Source: Pomphorhynchus laevis
Lineage: Eukaryota; Acanthocephala; Palaeacanthocephala; Echinorhynchida; Pomphorhynchidae
Assembly (NCBI GenBank): GCA_012934845.2
Contig: WNNJ02003290.1
Coordinates: 84,088-148,087, forward strand
Direction: 5' to 3'
DNA length: 64,000 bases
The position numbers and the translations under genes are program-made. The notes beneath the pieces were generated by a model. The model was given only the letters and a program-made list of their open reading frames with translations. It searched no databases and was not told the DNA's origin. Of this stretch, positions 38,501 through 47,165 are shown piece by piece (position 1 is the stretch's first letter; every line of letters starts with the position of its first letter).

Positions 38501-40183
38501 TTTTTAATCTAAACGTTTTTAATCTAAACGTTTTTAATCTAAACGCTTTTGATCTAAACGCTTTTGATCTAAACGCTTTTGATCTAAACGCTTTTGATCT
38601 AAACGCTTTTGATCTAAACGCTTTTGATCTAAACGCTTTTGATCTAAACGCTTTTGATCTAAACGCTTTTGATCTAAACGCTTTTGATCTAAACGCTTTT
38701 GATCTAAACGCTTTTGATCTAAACGCTTTTGATCTAAACGCTTTTGATCTAAACGCTTTTGATCCAAACGTTTGTGATGATCTAAGCATTGCTGATATTA
38801 ACTATTATATACGATCGTTTTGCGATTGTATAATAAATATTAAATTTTTTATTAAATTTTCATTCAATTAATTTAATTAATTTAATAGGTTAATTTATTA
38901 AGAATTAATTTATTAATTTTGTATCATTGTATTATCATTGTATTACGCGAACTGTAAATTTTTGCTATGGTTTTGTTTTACTGAATCTGCTTTTTGTTAG
39001 GCTCAGTACTTTACGTGTATGATAATATAACCTTCACAACACAGATTGCAAACAGGCCGTCACGTATAATAATTCTTCCAGATAAGTTTTATGGTTGTAA
39101 TCATATTGTTGTTCACGGCCTTTTTATTTATAACCGGTTCAATTCAAATGAAATTGTATCTGTTAATATTAACTCAGCTGTTCAGATAACATCCAAAGAC
39201 AATATCCTTAAAATTGATCGTTTTAAAGCTAGATATCGTTATACCAGAGAAGGATGTCAATATGTCAATGGCACATGGATTGTTTACTGATTCAAAAGTC
39301 GGAATTTTCGACATTGCGGAGTATGACGGATTCATATGGGTTGTTTATCGGAACGTCACAGACGGATACTACTATCTAAGTCAATTAAATAAAGCGACTC
39401 TATATCCCGTTAGACGGTCCATTAAAATAAAATATTACAGTAAGCAAATCTTGAACACTTTTATAATAAATTAACAAATATAAATTACCAATATAATATA
39501 TGTTATACCAATTATATAAGGTTGCTTTCATGTTCAATCTAAATATTTGTTGTTGGTGTAAGTCTATTATTTGTTGTTGGTGTCTAAATATTTGTTGTTG
39601 TCTAACGAGATAGAAAATCTATCCCGTGTCGATAATAGTACCAACGGCAAATAAATTACTAATATTATATTTGTTTAATAGTTTTTATCAAATTTTATAC
39701 TTAAATTGATAACCTTTCTCTTTAAATACGCTTCATTTATTTGAACATAACAATTGCCAAATTATATTTACATATTTAAAATTAGCAGTTCAAATATAGT
39801 ATACCTTAACAAATGTGTTTACTGCTAGTATGGCTAAATCCGGTTGTGTTTTTGCATAACTCATTAAGTACAGATAAACCAGTTTTTTCAGTTCAAGGTT
39901 GTCGGTCTGCATGCAATTGATAACATCGGGGAACAATGAACTGAATTATACATTATATTTTTAACTGTTTTTACATTAATAAATATACCTGACATCCTTA
40001 CCGACCGTCATCGAAGCAATTATCTTCTTAACTGCATCCTTCTTTTTTTCTTTTTTATCGCTGTTTAAATCAGCTTTTAATTCAAACATCTCACCTGAAA
40101 CAATTTAAACTGTAACAAATCGCCTATTAAAGATGGAAAAAGCAACCTTTCTTTGTAGTGTTGAAGTATTTTAAATCAGCCAT
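17538..40183 (-). CDS. AP2B1: AP-1/AP-2 complex subunit beta (beta-adaptin), 17 exons
   Basis: Large subunit of clathrin adaptors at the plasma membrane and trans-Golgi network. Exons in transcript order: 40147-40183, 39989-40094, 39805-39940, 36344-36589, 35363-35481, 35242-35310, 35124-35190, 34238-34392, 32398-32538, 30845-31010, 30700-30788, 27180-27623, 24990-25188, 24786-24941, 22012-22489, 17670-17845, 17538-17615. Phases join to 953 residues (human AP2B1 937, AP1B1 949). Residues 1-591 are the HEAT-like trunk ([51 protein letters not shown]). The hinge holds LLDID at 626-630, a clathrin box. The appendage starts at about 711 ([15 protein letters not shown]) and is much more diverged than the trunk; the usual platform Trp position appears to be Tyr. 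Intron 9 has a GG acceptor; the others are GT-AG. An acceptor-like TTATTTTAG directly precedes the ATG, so a 5' UTR intron is likely. Many invertebrates have one gene serving both AP-1 and AP-2; I cannot tell which here. Confidence 0.95.
18444..18625. repeat. 14-bp tandem repeat followed by a 22-bp-arm hairpin
   Basis: Four copies of an AAAAGTAATAATC unit (18444-18502) run into an inverted repeat whose arms (18512-18533 and 18603-18624) differ at one base and contain AGTTCGCTAACTT. It could be a tiny MITE or a fold-back duplication. A similar GTTAGCGAA end occurs near 20105. Confidence 0.65.
18960..19515 (+). repeat. Dispersed hairpin repeat, two copies
   Basis: Copies at about 18960-19340 and 19365-19515 of a family whose order is CAGCTAACTGA, an AT-rich body, ATCAAGTTAAAAT, TTTTTATGAATTGACTAA, ATAACAGACGATGTA, AGGTCATCAGGAGGAACTG and, in full copies, CTATGCTATCAGGTTTCGG with CGACCTAACATAGCAG, which can pair as a hairpin. 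The second copy is cut off before the hairpin. No protein is encoded and no tRNA-like boxes are seen. They sit in beta-adaptin intron 15. Confidence 0.8.
20610..21380 (+). repeat. Dispersed hairpin repeat, further copies, one folded back
   Basis: A short piece at 20615-20650, a copy from about 20735 whose right part (20870-20965) is in the reverse orientation, and a full copy at about 21025-21380. The full copy ends in a ladder of inverted GGGGCCAAC/GTTGGCCCC blocks (21334-21380) not present in other copies. Same family and same intron as the previous entry. Confidence 0.75.
21400..21500 (+). mobile_element. Scrap of Rex1/RTE-type LINE reverse transcriptase
   Basis: This is about 85% identical to 55312-55395, covering the VLLASCADDL part of the RT. 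It is joined on its right to sequence also found in the 510-bp repeats at 53602 and 54641 (an ACTTTAAGAAACGAT block) and to TAATTCCAGGTAATGATTTG (21571-21590), which also precedes the 53602 repeat. Its left edge is an 11-bp inverted repeat (21400-21410/21414-21424) absent from the 55-kb copy. Confidence 0.75.
21884..21950. repeat. Nested hairpins beside a beta-adaptin exon
   Basis: A 19-bp perfect inverted repeat (21909-21927 and 21930-21948, 2-base loop) built on AGTGATGAAATGCATCACT follows a smaller one at about 21879-21902. It lies about 60 bases outside the 3' end of exon 15, inside intron 15. Confidence 0.85.
23075..24710 (+). mobile_element. Decayed APE-type LINE, RT and C-terminal region
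   Basis: Pieces of reverse transcriptase are readable in several frames: [20 protein letters not shown] (motif A) near 23370-23430, then a degenerate [20 protein letters not shown] (YADD become YANN) near 23650-23710, then a thumb-like [13 protein letters not shown]. The tail near 24670-24710 (AAAAGCGCTGTGG, then AATAAATCGCTG) looks like a LINE 3' end. A segment near 23255-23300 is duplicated at 23440-23480. Multiple frame changes make it inactive. It lies in beta-adaptin intron 14 (22490-24785), opposite to the gene. Confidence 0.75.
25725..25870 (-). repeat. Dispersed hairpin repeat, reverse copy
   Basis: The reverse complement of the family body: CATCGTCTGTTATTTATTA, then TCAATTCAT, then a TAAAATCTTATATAA block. 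The hairpin end is missing. It lies in beta-adaptin intron 12, whose remainder (25189-27179) is AT-rich with nothing else recognised. Confidence 0.65.
28230..28345 (+). ncRNA. Hammerhead-ribozyme-like motif
   Basis: CTGATGA at 28288-28294 is followed by a 6-bp stem with an AGTA loop (GATCGC...GTGATC, one G-U pair) and GAAA at 28312-28315, then a short ATTT...AAAT stem. This is the catalytic-core arrangement of hammerhead ribozymes, which Penelope-like elements are known to carry. I cannot find a convincing stem I, so activity is doubtful. It resembles the motif at 56615-56642, sharing GCAGTAG in the stem II loop region. It lies in beta-adaptin intron 11. Confidence 0.5.
28616..29728. repeat. 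Direct repeat pair of about 300 bp in beta-adaptin intron 11
   Basis: 28616-28925 and 29424-29728 are about 95% identical, starting TTAGACATTAAATACTAACT and ending ATCTAGCATATCAGTAAAG. They are in the same orientation and about 500 bases apart. No coding content. This is either a recent segmental duplication within one intron or two copies of an unnamed repeat. Confidence 0.85.
32539..34237. other. Beta-adaptin intron 8, nothing recognised
   Basis: AT-rich intron sequence. A stretch at about 33060-33330 is less AT-rich and may be an old insertion, but it shows no recognisable coding or terminal signals. Confidence 0.4.
34559..34608. repeat. Tight hairpin in beta-adaptin intron 7
   Basis: AAGTTAGCAAGCGA and TCGCTTGCTAACTT form a perfect 14-bp inverted repeat around a loop of about 20 bases. 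Confidence 0.8.
36725..38790. repeat. 15-bp satellite array in beta-adaptin intron 3
   Basis: About 2 kb built from 15-base variants of GTTCTTGATCCAAAC. Left part (36725-38270) is a diverged mixture and includes a higher-order duplication of about 400 bp (about 37020-37420 against 37480-37860). Two right-hand subarrays are homogeneous: about nine GTTTTTTATCCGAAC units at 38272-38415 and about sixteen GCTTTTGATCTAAAC units at 38525-38765. Because 15 is a multiple of three and few units contain stops, both strands show long repeated open frames (DLNAF, RTFFI, KRLDQ and KAFRS types). These are artefacts of the unit length, not proteins. Confidence 0.95.
39001..39439 (+). pseudogene. Olfactomedin-domain exon, orphan
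   Basis: On the strand opposite beta-adaptin, inside its intron 3, an acceptor (TTTTTGTTAG) at 39000 and a donor (GTAAGC) at 39440 bound coding sequence with the order of an olfactomedin domain: [19 protein letters not shown], then [18 protein letters not shown], then [17 protein letters not shown], then [12 protein letters not shown]. In known olfactomedin proteins the same blocks are G-x-HVVYNGS-YYN, D-DFAVDE-GLWVIY and SKL-P-TL. Such domains are extracellular, for example in gliomedin and UNC-122. The reading frame changes once between about 39200 and 39240, and no partner exons are seen up to 39804 or to the left, where the satellite lies. I take it as a displaced, probably dead exon. A nested gene with unseen exons is the alternative. 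Confidence 0.6.
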
Positions 40184-41519
40184 CTAAAATAATATAACTA
40201 TAAGAATAATATAAATATTATAATATAAATTATTAATTTATTATTACTATAATAAAAATTCAATGTTTATAAAATAGCCGTAAATTTTTAAAATAAAATT
40301 AAAAATTTGAGGATAATTTGTCAAAGTAAATTACGTGTACGACTATAATACAAGCTTATAGAGAGAGTAAATCATTACCATTGAAATAATAAATTTTAAA
40401 TAATTTATACAGTTAAGTTGTTTAATTAAAAATTAAAATTATATATTATATTAATAATTATATTAATTTGTATTAACTAAGGTATTTGCTTCGGTAATAC
40501 CAACTAAAGTCATAAAAATTACATAATTGTTTTATTAACCATTGAATTAGTAAATTAATAATTATTTTATTAAATAATCATTAAATTTTATTAAATTTAA
40601 TGATTATTTTTTTAATTTTTTTTAATTTTGTTAAATTTATTAATTTGATATGGTCATTAATTGTATTTACATAAATCTTTTTATTGTTGGTTAATTGATC
40701 TACATACTTTGAAGTAAAATATGGCCACTAAACATTTAATATGGACTTAGTATTAAAGTACTATATTGAAGGATTGATACAACGCACTACATTAATCGAT
40801 TTCCCAAAAATCGATTACTGCCTGTCTTTTTGCCAATTCTCAAAAATCCATCATCATACCCCTACAACGCATTATCAACTCCGCCGTTCGAGTGCTCTTT
40901 CGTCTCCGTCGCTTCAACCACACATCCTGCTCAACTCTCCCGGCGCACCATTCGCATCCAACTCCGCCTTCTTCTCGTTACTTTTCGTCTCATCGCTGTC
41001 GGCTCTCCATCTAACATCAACCTCCCTTTTTAGACGACACTCGCCTTTTAGATTTTTTTGTTTTTTTTTTCTTCGTGATCATGTAATTGTGCGCCGGCAC
41101 GCATTGGCCATGTAAAAATACATCCTTTTTTATTAGATGTGAAGGCCGCAGAGGTATTATCTAGCATGAAAAATAATCGTTATGTGCGAATTATTCTTTC
41201 AACTTTAGTTACTGTAATTAAAATAAAAATTAGACTAATAATAATTTTTTTCAGTAAAATTATTATTTAGCAATAATAAAGTACAATAATTCAAAAACTA
41301 AAACTATTATGATAATGATATGTTTCACTTGTTTATTGTTTAATAGAATCCAAACTGTCTATGTTCTGAGTATTATACAATATAAAAAAGGTTCTGGAAA
41401 AAACCTATCAGAAATGAAGATAGTAAGAATTATCTGAAAGATCGTTAAGCCATTTTAATAGCACGGTTAAGATATCATATCTACATATATCACAACGACT
41501 ATTGGAAATCTCAATTACA
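40184..41519. other. Upstream region of beta-adaptin, with a GC-richer segment
   Basis: 40184-40740 is AT-rich and probably holds the beta-adaptin promoter, with no clear motif. 40850-41115 is a pyrimidine-rich, much less AT-rich segment that ends GCATTGGCCATGTAAAAAT. The ending resembles the 3' terminus of some LINEs, so this may be a retroposon tail or the 5' UTR of the following LINE. Its open frame has no family resemblance. Confidence 0.4.
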
Positions 41520-44500
41520 AAACGAGTGACAAAAAAATGAGTACGAACAAGCGTGTCGGAGGAACAAAGGATTGTAAAAAAAAACAGTTTTCCAGTCAAT
41601 TTTCTAGTAAAAACAAAGGAACATGACCAAATACAGGTAAATGCTGCTCTGAAATCGCCTGTTCCAAAGGTTAGTGAGTTTTCAATTGCTACTAGGGATG
41701 GGGAAGTACTTCCTCCAATCCCAAAACTAAAATCTGATAATTATAAAGATCAAAAAGCCTATGGAAAGGCATTTATTGTTTAATTTCTTTCTACGGCCGT
41801 TTACAGAGCAACTATCAAATAGAATCATTTTCAACTCGGTAAAACTTTATGAAACTGAACTAAAGATTTCGTTTACCACCTCAGACCTCTTAAAGGGGTA
41901 TGTTAAATACTTCGAATCGTCCCTGTCGGAGTATGGGTCCATATACTCTAAACCCATACTTGCCACTCTAAAAGTATCTGACCTCCCTTGTCAATTGGAA
42001 GAGAATGATATCGAATTACTAAAAGAAACATTTAAAATATCTAACTTCCGTTCAATAATATGCAAGAGCGGACATCAAATACCAGTTGGATTTTGTTCCG
42101 CTTCCCTAGAGCGGGCTGAATCGCTGGCTAATTCAGCTTGTAATCCCTTCATGGGATTTAATCTCAGATTTACAATCATTGATAAAGAAGAGTCCACATA
42201 TCCGCACTAAAGTCGGTGCCACAAATGGGGGCATTAGGCCTCAAGCTGCAGTGAGTCATCGACATGTGGGGTGTGTGGCTCCCCCCAGTGTCCGGCTTTG
42301 TTGACAGGAGAAAAATGTGTATCCCCTCCATTATGCTCTAACTGTGGGGGGAGCCATCCTGCACGGAGCAGAAAATGAAGACATTTTAAATTATATCAAG
42401 GTGGATTTAACAAGTCTGCTGCCCAACCGAAATCTGGTACCTTTGCAAATGCTGCCACTCGTACGAGGGATTATGATCTCATGCGAGCAATTGATATACG
42501 TATAGAAACAATGTATAAGAAGATGGAAGTTTTAGTATCCTCTGTTGTTGCCACATTATGTACTAACCCTACTATTCCATCATCAACGGCAATTCCATCA
42601 TCCAAAAAGAGGGGGGCTTCGGCTCAACCTATCCCTCCTATCAATATTGGCAATCTCCTGAAGAATAAAAAATTAAGGAGAAATTAAGATGCTGCCCATG
42701 GGCAAGTACCTGACCCGGATAGTTCTAGTGACGGTAAAGGGGAACCTTCCTGCACCTAGCTCTGTCTAGGTAGGCAATCCCCTTCCAACTAATCCATCAC
42801 AATGCAGAGTACTCGTGAGCCTTTTTCACTGAATGTCCTTCAGTGGAACTCGGGAGGTGCTTCTGCCCTTAGACTTTTATCCGGTAGAGATGCAGATGTT
42901 ATAGTCCTTCAGGAGACGCGGTCTATCCGTCTTCCCCAGGACATTACTCGATTTATCCCAAAGCATATCTGTTCCCACTATACTCCGTACATAACCCCGC
43001 CTCACTCCTCTTCATAACCCTAGTTATGAAGAGGAGTGAGGCATTTAACCCTAGTTAAATGCTTCTTAAGGTCTTCCCTCCTACTAAACTATTCTTTTCC
43101 AGCCCTGTCTTGTTTAGTTATTTCACTCTGTAAGAACGGTAAACGACTCAGCCTAGCCAATGTCTACATCCTGCCATGGGAGATTCACAAAAACCGCGAC
43201 CTCCTGGATGATATTATTGATAGCGGCTATGACATGATACTTGGAGACTTCAACGACAGAACTGGTCGTTGGATCAACGCATCACTTCGCAGAGCTAGGA
43301 TCGGTTATCTTATTCACAAACCACCGTCCCCCACCTTTCATTGCACATCAACAAATTCAATCCTCGACATTTTACTGCTTCACTCAAGGTGGTTGCTTAA
43401 ACCTCTCTGTACGGAGCAGTCGCGCCAACAATTGTCCACCTCTCATGACCTAATTCGTTGGAGAATTGAGGAAGATACATTGCTTCGAAGGAGGTTTCAC
43501 TTTGATCCGATCAGAGTGGCCCTCTTTCAAGCGGCTATCCAACTCTTTCCCTTAATAGGAAATGAGAGTTTGACCAAATTTAATACCTACCTCTTTTCGC
43601 AAGCTACCGCGATTCTATCGACTACCTATAAAGGTCGTATATACAATCCCACTCCGACAAAACTCAAGGTCCTAGCAAAATTACTGAACCTCCCTAATCT
43701 CTCTGCTTCCGCCAAACAGGCCCTCTCGAATGAATACTGGAGCACTAGATACAGGTTCCAGCTGAGTAGGGATAGGACGAGTATTGCTCGCCTTAATCCT
43801 TCTCAGTCTTCTTTTTGGAAGATTTTCAAGAGGGAGAAGTTTGTTTGCTGGGAAGGATAGATCATTGGGTTGGATAGGGAAGGTAGGCCTTGAAAAAGTT
43901 TTGGAGGAGTCACTAGCCCTACACAACTATGGAGCCACTCAATCACCTCAACCAATCCCGCCTTGGTGTAACTTCAGGAGTAGGGATATATCTGTTACGG
44001 ATATTCTTAACTCCTGGGGTCCACTCCCGGGCACCTCCAAATCCGTCGTTCCACTTTCTTCTCGGGTCTGTCAGCTTTTGACAGCTGATCAGAGAAGAGA
44101 GGTGGCCGTCACAATGCTTTTAGCCTCCCCATCCGATGTAGCAGGCATCAATATTAGTAAGCGTGTTTTTATTCCTAAGAAAAAATCCTGCTAATGCCCT
44201 AAAGATCTGCGACCCATTTCGATTCAAAATGCCCTCGTGTCAATTTACGAAAAAGCGCTTGCGCGTAAAATCCGCGACCATTTAAGTAGGCGTAATTTGA
44301 TCCCTCCAGGTTTTCATGGGTTCGTCAAAGGTCGCTCGGTCCATTCAGCAGTTGGTGAGGTGGAGCAGTTTTGTCGGGATAATAGCCATCATTTAGTTGT
44401 GGCTGTTTTCCTTGACTTTTCTGCTGCATTTGACCGCATCTCCATTCCTTTTGTGATCTCTTCTCTCAGGTCCCTCGGGTTGCCTGCGAGAATTGTGAAC

Positions 44501-45250
44501 AGAGTGGAGATCCTGATGTATACTAAGCGTTTTTACTATGAAGACGACCCAGATGCGCGTCAGTTCTACCCTATTACGGGTGTGCCTCAAGGTTCCCCAC
44601 TTTCTCCTATCTTATACCTTGCTGCCTCTATTAAATTATTCAAAATATTTAAACGCGAACAACGTCTAGTGGTGTACGCTGATGACACCACAGCCCTGTT
44701 CACTGGACGCAGGTGTAAAGACGTAGTCTCTGACATCAGCCGTTTCTTTTCAAGATTAAAAGACCAGCTACCCCAATCCAATCTTATTTTAAACTCTGCA
44801 AAATCGCAGGTGGTAGTCTTTCATGGCTCCCCTGCAACAAAGAAAAAACTTAAGAGACTAGCACTCTCTGCGCTCCTCCATATTCGCCTCTGAACCACTC
44901 CCCACCTTTACAAGTCGAGTAAAATACCTGGGGTTCACCGTTACGGTGAACTGGTCGGCAAAATACCTGAAGAAAGCTAGATGGGCCCTGAAACGGGCTC
45001 AACATCTGTCATTTAAAGGGAAAGCCCAGGTGCGCCTCTGGGGCACTTGGGCTATCTCGGGATTAGTCTTCTTTTCTAGAGGACGTCCCCCAGAGCAAAG
45101 GCTAAGGTTTCTTAAGCTCCTCGTCTCTCGTTTACCCAGCATAGTCCGTCTCGATTGGATTCTTCGGGGGTGAAAGACCCCGGGTGGTTCAGTCGAAAGG
45201 CGGCGTGTTGGATCGGTTGGTGGGCTCAGATCCCCGTGGATTTGAGGCCA
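41520..45250 (+). mobile_element. Near full-length APE-type LINE, frame-broken
   Basis: ORF1 (about 41553-42370) is a gag-like protein ending in zinc knuckles (CHKWGH-x4-C, then CGVCG-x3-C and LCSNCGGSHPARS). ORF2 begins near 42802 with an apurinic endonuclease (LNVLQWNSGG, VIVLQETR, then ILGDFNDRTGRW). It continues into RT: FLDFSAAFDRIS near 44410, GVPQGSPLSPILY near 44580 and VYADDTTALF near 44672, then a C-terminal RLWGTWAISGLVFFSRG region. ORF1 changes frame near 41775 and has an internal stop in the first knuckle. ORF2 changes frame near 43020, 43850, 44210 and 44890. An inverted duplication at 43000-43062 disrupts the endonuclease. The clade is uncertain (I/Jockey/R1-like). A tail copy lies at 5049-5400. 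Confidence 0.9.
43000..43062. repeat. Two adjacent hairpins sharing the loop CCTA
   Basis: A perfect 19-bp inverted repeat (43000-43018/43023-43041; arm CCTCACTCCTCTTCATAAC) abuts a 9-bp one (43041-43049/43054-43062; arm GCATTTAAC). Both have the four-base loop CCTA, so AACCCTAGTT occurs at the centre of each. They lie inside the LINE endonuclease. Confidence 0.95.
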
Positions 45251-46049
45251 TAGAAGAGAAAGTAGAAGACATGAATTGTTGAAGACCGAAATTGTGCTGC
45301 CGTTTTTTCTGACTATGATATGACTGTCTGTTTTTTTTCTTGCATGCTACTTATAGGTCATTGATGTATTTAATAAAATCGTTGTTGTATATCTACATAT
45401 AAGTTTGAGTTGATCAAATCACAAAATGCAGATTATACATTCAGCTACAAAGAGAAGAACTATACAGAATGACAATAGTATGAAAACATACATAGGCGTG
45501 ACCCTTCTATTTTCCTTTCAGCGACCAATCTATATAAGTAAGTATCGAAGTTATAAAGATTCAATAATCAAGTTACAGAAAATTCGATATTTAAACTCAC
45601 ATTTTAGCAGTGATATTTGTCGAATTGAGTTGTAATGAAAATATTCTTGGGTTAGAGTAAAAAAGGTGTAATATTTAAATTTTGTTGAATTTTAGTTCAC
45701 TAAATATGATCTTAATGCTAACAATATGAGCCTCGTATCGCTATTTTGTCTAAAATGTATTCGACGTCATTTGCAGTATTATTTCCAACCTATAAAAAAT
45801 CGCCGATAAGTTAATAAGGTGTCAATGATACCACTTGAACGTGCACCAAAATCTGTAATTTTCAATTAGTTAATTTTTCATTACGGGCAATATCGTAGAC
45901 ATTAAAATCATCATTAATTGTAGCTGATTTGAAAAGCAATGAACATTAGCTACCTCTTCTCCTAATTCGCTATTCTTTCTACTGATAAGCTAAAGTGTTA
46001 GCTCGTCATAAAAAAGACTTTATGTAGCGACTTTCTTTCGATAGCCTTA
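45251..46049. other. No gene recognised
   Basis: Mixed-composition sequence after the LINE. A 69-codon open frame (45426-45635) has no family resemblance and I leave it uncalled. Confidence 0.4.
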
Positions 46050-47165
46050 TGAATACCTTAGAAGTTACCAAGGTATTCCCGGCTTGCAATAAGGTGGTTT
46101 CAATGTTGTTAGTGCTTTTTTACCTGGACATTCAAAAATGATATTGACTGTGAGTGGTCTTTGATAGTGAGGCACCACTGGATAGAAGAATCTTTAGAGT
46201 TAAACAGTTACAAAATATCAAATAATGATGGGTCAACGTTCACGATCATTAAGATATTATCGATATATCTCCAATGATGGATCAAAGTTCGGAATAAGTT
46301 TATGTACAGATCCCTACTAGTGGAGCATGTAAATATTGGACAGTGATGGAACCAATAGAGAGCCCATATCTGTTAACTTGATAAAATGCTTCATTTTTAA
46401 ATACAAAGGCATTCTTACATGTGCACTAATGTTTCCATTCGATTCATTGTTCGAGCGATAGAGTGGGTGAAGAATACTAAGTCAGCGGTTCCACCGACAT
46501 TTTAATAACCTTAGGCACGATACATTCGTAAACAGTGATTATACATCAGCATAAGCCAACCGTTGTGATCAGTTGTGATTACAACGTATTTTGTTTGCAA
46601 ACTCAGGGTTATCTTTGACTGATGAAGATAAAAGGTTACCACTTTCAATGTGATAATTATGAGAAAGATTGGGTCAAACACTGGCCTACACTCACATGCT
46701 TCACTAAGAGGAATATGTACATAAGCTTAAACTGAACTTGATCCATTAGTGAAGATATGCTGATGATGCCTTCATTACCTTAAACGTTGACCCATCATCA
46801 TTTGACATTTTTTCACTGTTCAGCTCTAGAGTCTTTGCTTCCAATAGTGGCTCACTCTAAAGACGGCTAACAGTCAATATAATTTTTGGATTCAAGGTAA
46901 CAAAATACTCTGACGACATTAAAACCACCTTATAGCGCAAGTCGGGAATACCTTAGTCACCGCCAAGCTAGCAGACATATCTTTTATATATACAAAATTG
47001 CCACAGCTAAGGCTTTATTGTTCCAGCCTGCGGTAATTCATATAAATCTGCGATTTTGGAACAATGTAAGATATTGAAAGTGTTAAGTCATAAGGGATAT
47101 CCTGATTGAGCTATAAAAATAGCCAGACACCAATCGTTTGTTGGTATGTTGTCTAGGAGCGAGAG
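46050..47165 (+). mobile_element. Head-to-head pair of Penelope-like RT fragments
   Basis: About 46055-46340 and 46685-46970 form a long imperfect inverted repeat of roughly 280-bp arms around a centre of about 340 bp. In the right arm the plus strand reads RYADDAFITLNVDPSSFDIF, a YxDD RT active site, followed by KYSDDIKTTLYRKSGIP, which resembles the VYRKPT block of Penelope-like elements. The left arm reads the corresponding RYIDNILMI on the minus strand. Related sequence continues to about 47165. Both copies are broken and old. The Penelope assignment rests on the spacing of the two blocks and is not certain. Confidence 0.6.

Noticed and set aside
37860-38770. Possible CRISPR-like array
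   Set aside because: The units are contiguous 15-mers with no spacers, in a eukaryotic intron; it is a satellite.
36740-38871. Long repeat-peptide open frames on both strands (DLNAF, RTFFI, KRLDQ, KAFRS types)
   Set aside because: They are translations of the 15-bp satellite. The unit length is a multiple of three, so frames stay open without selection, and no start context or splice evidence supports them.
40741-41115. 124-codon open frame rich in S, P, H and F
   Set aside because: It lies in a pyrimidine-rich segment and shows no domain or conservation pattern. It is more likely an untranslated retroposon segment than a gene.
45426-45635. 69-codon open frame after the APE LINE
   Set aside because: No family resemblance, no splice partners, and the length is within chance expectation.
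46619-46650. CTGATGAAGAT as a ribozyme core
   Set aside because: No GAAA and no stem II follow; the bases read as ordinary sequence near a Penelope-like RT.
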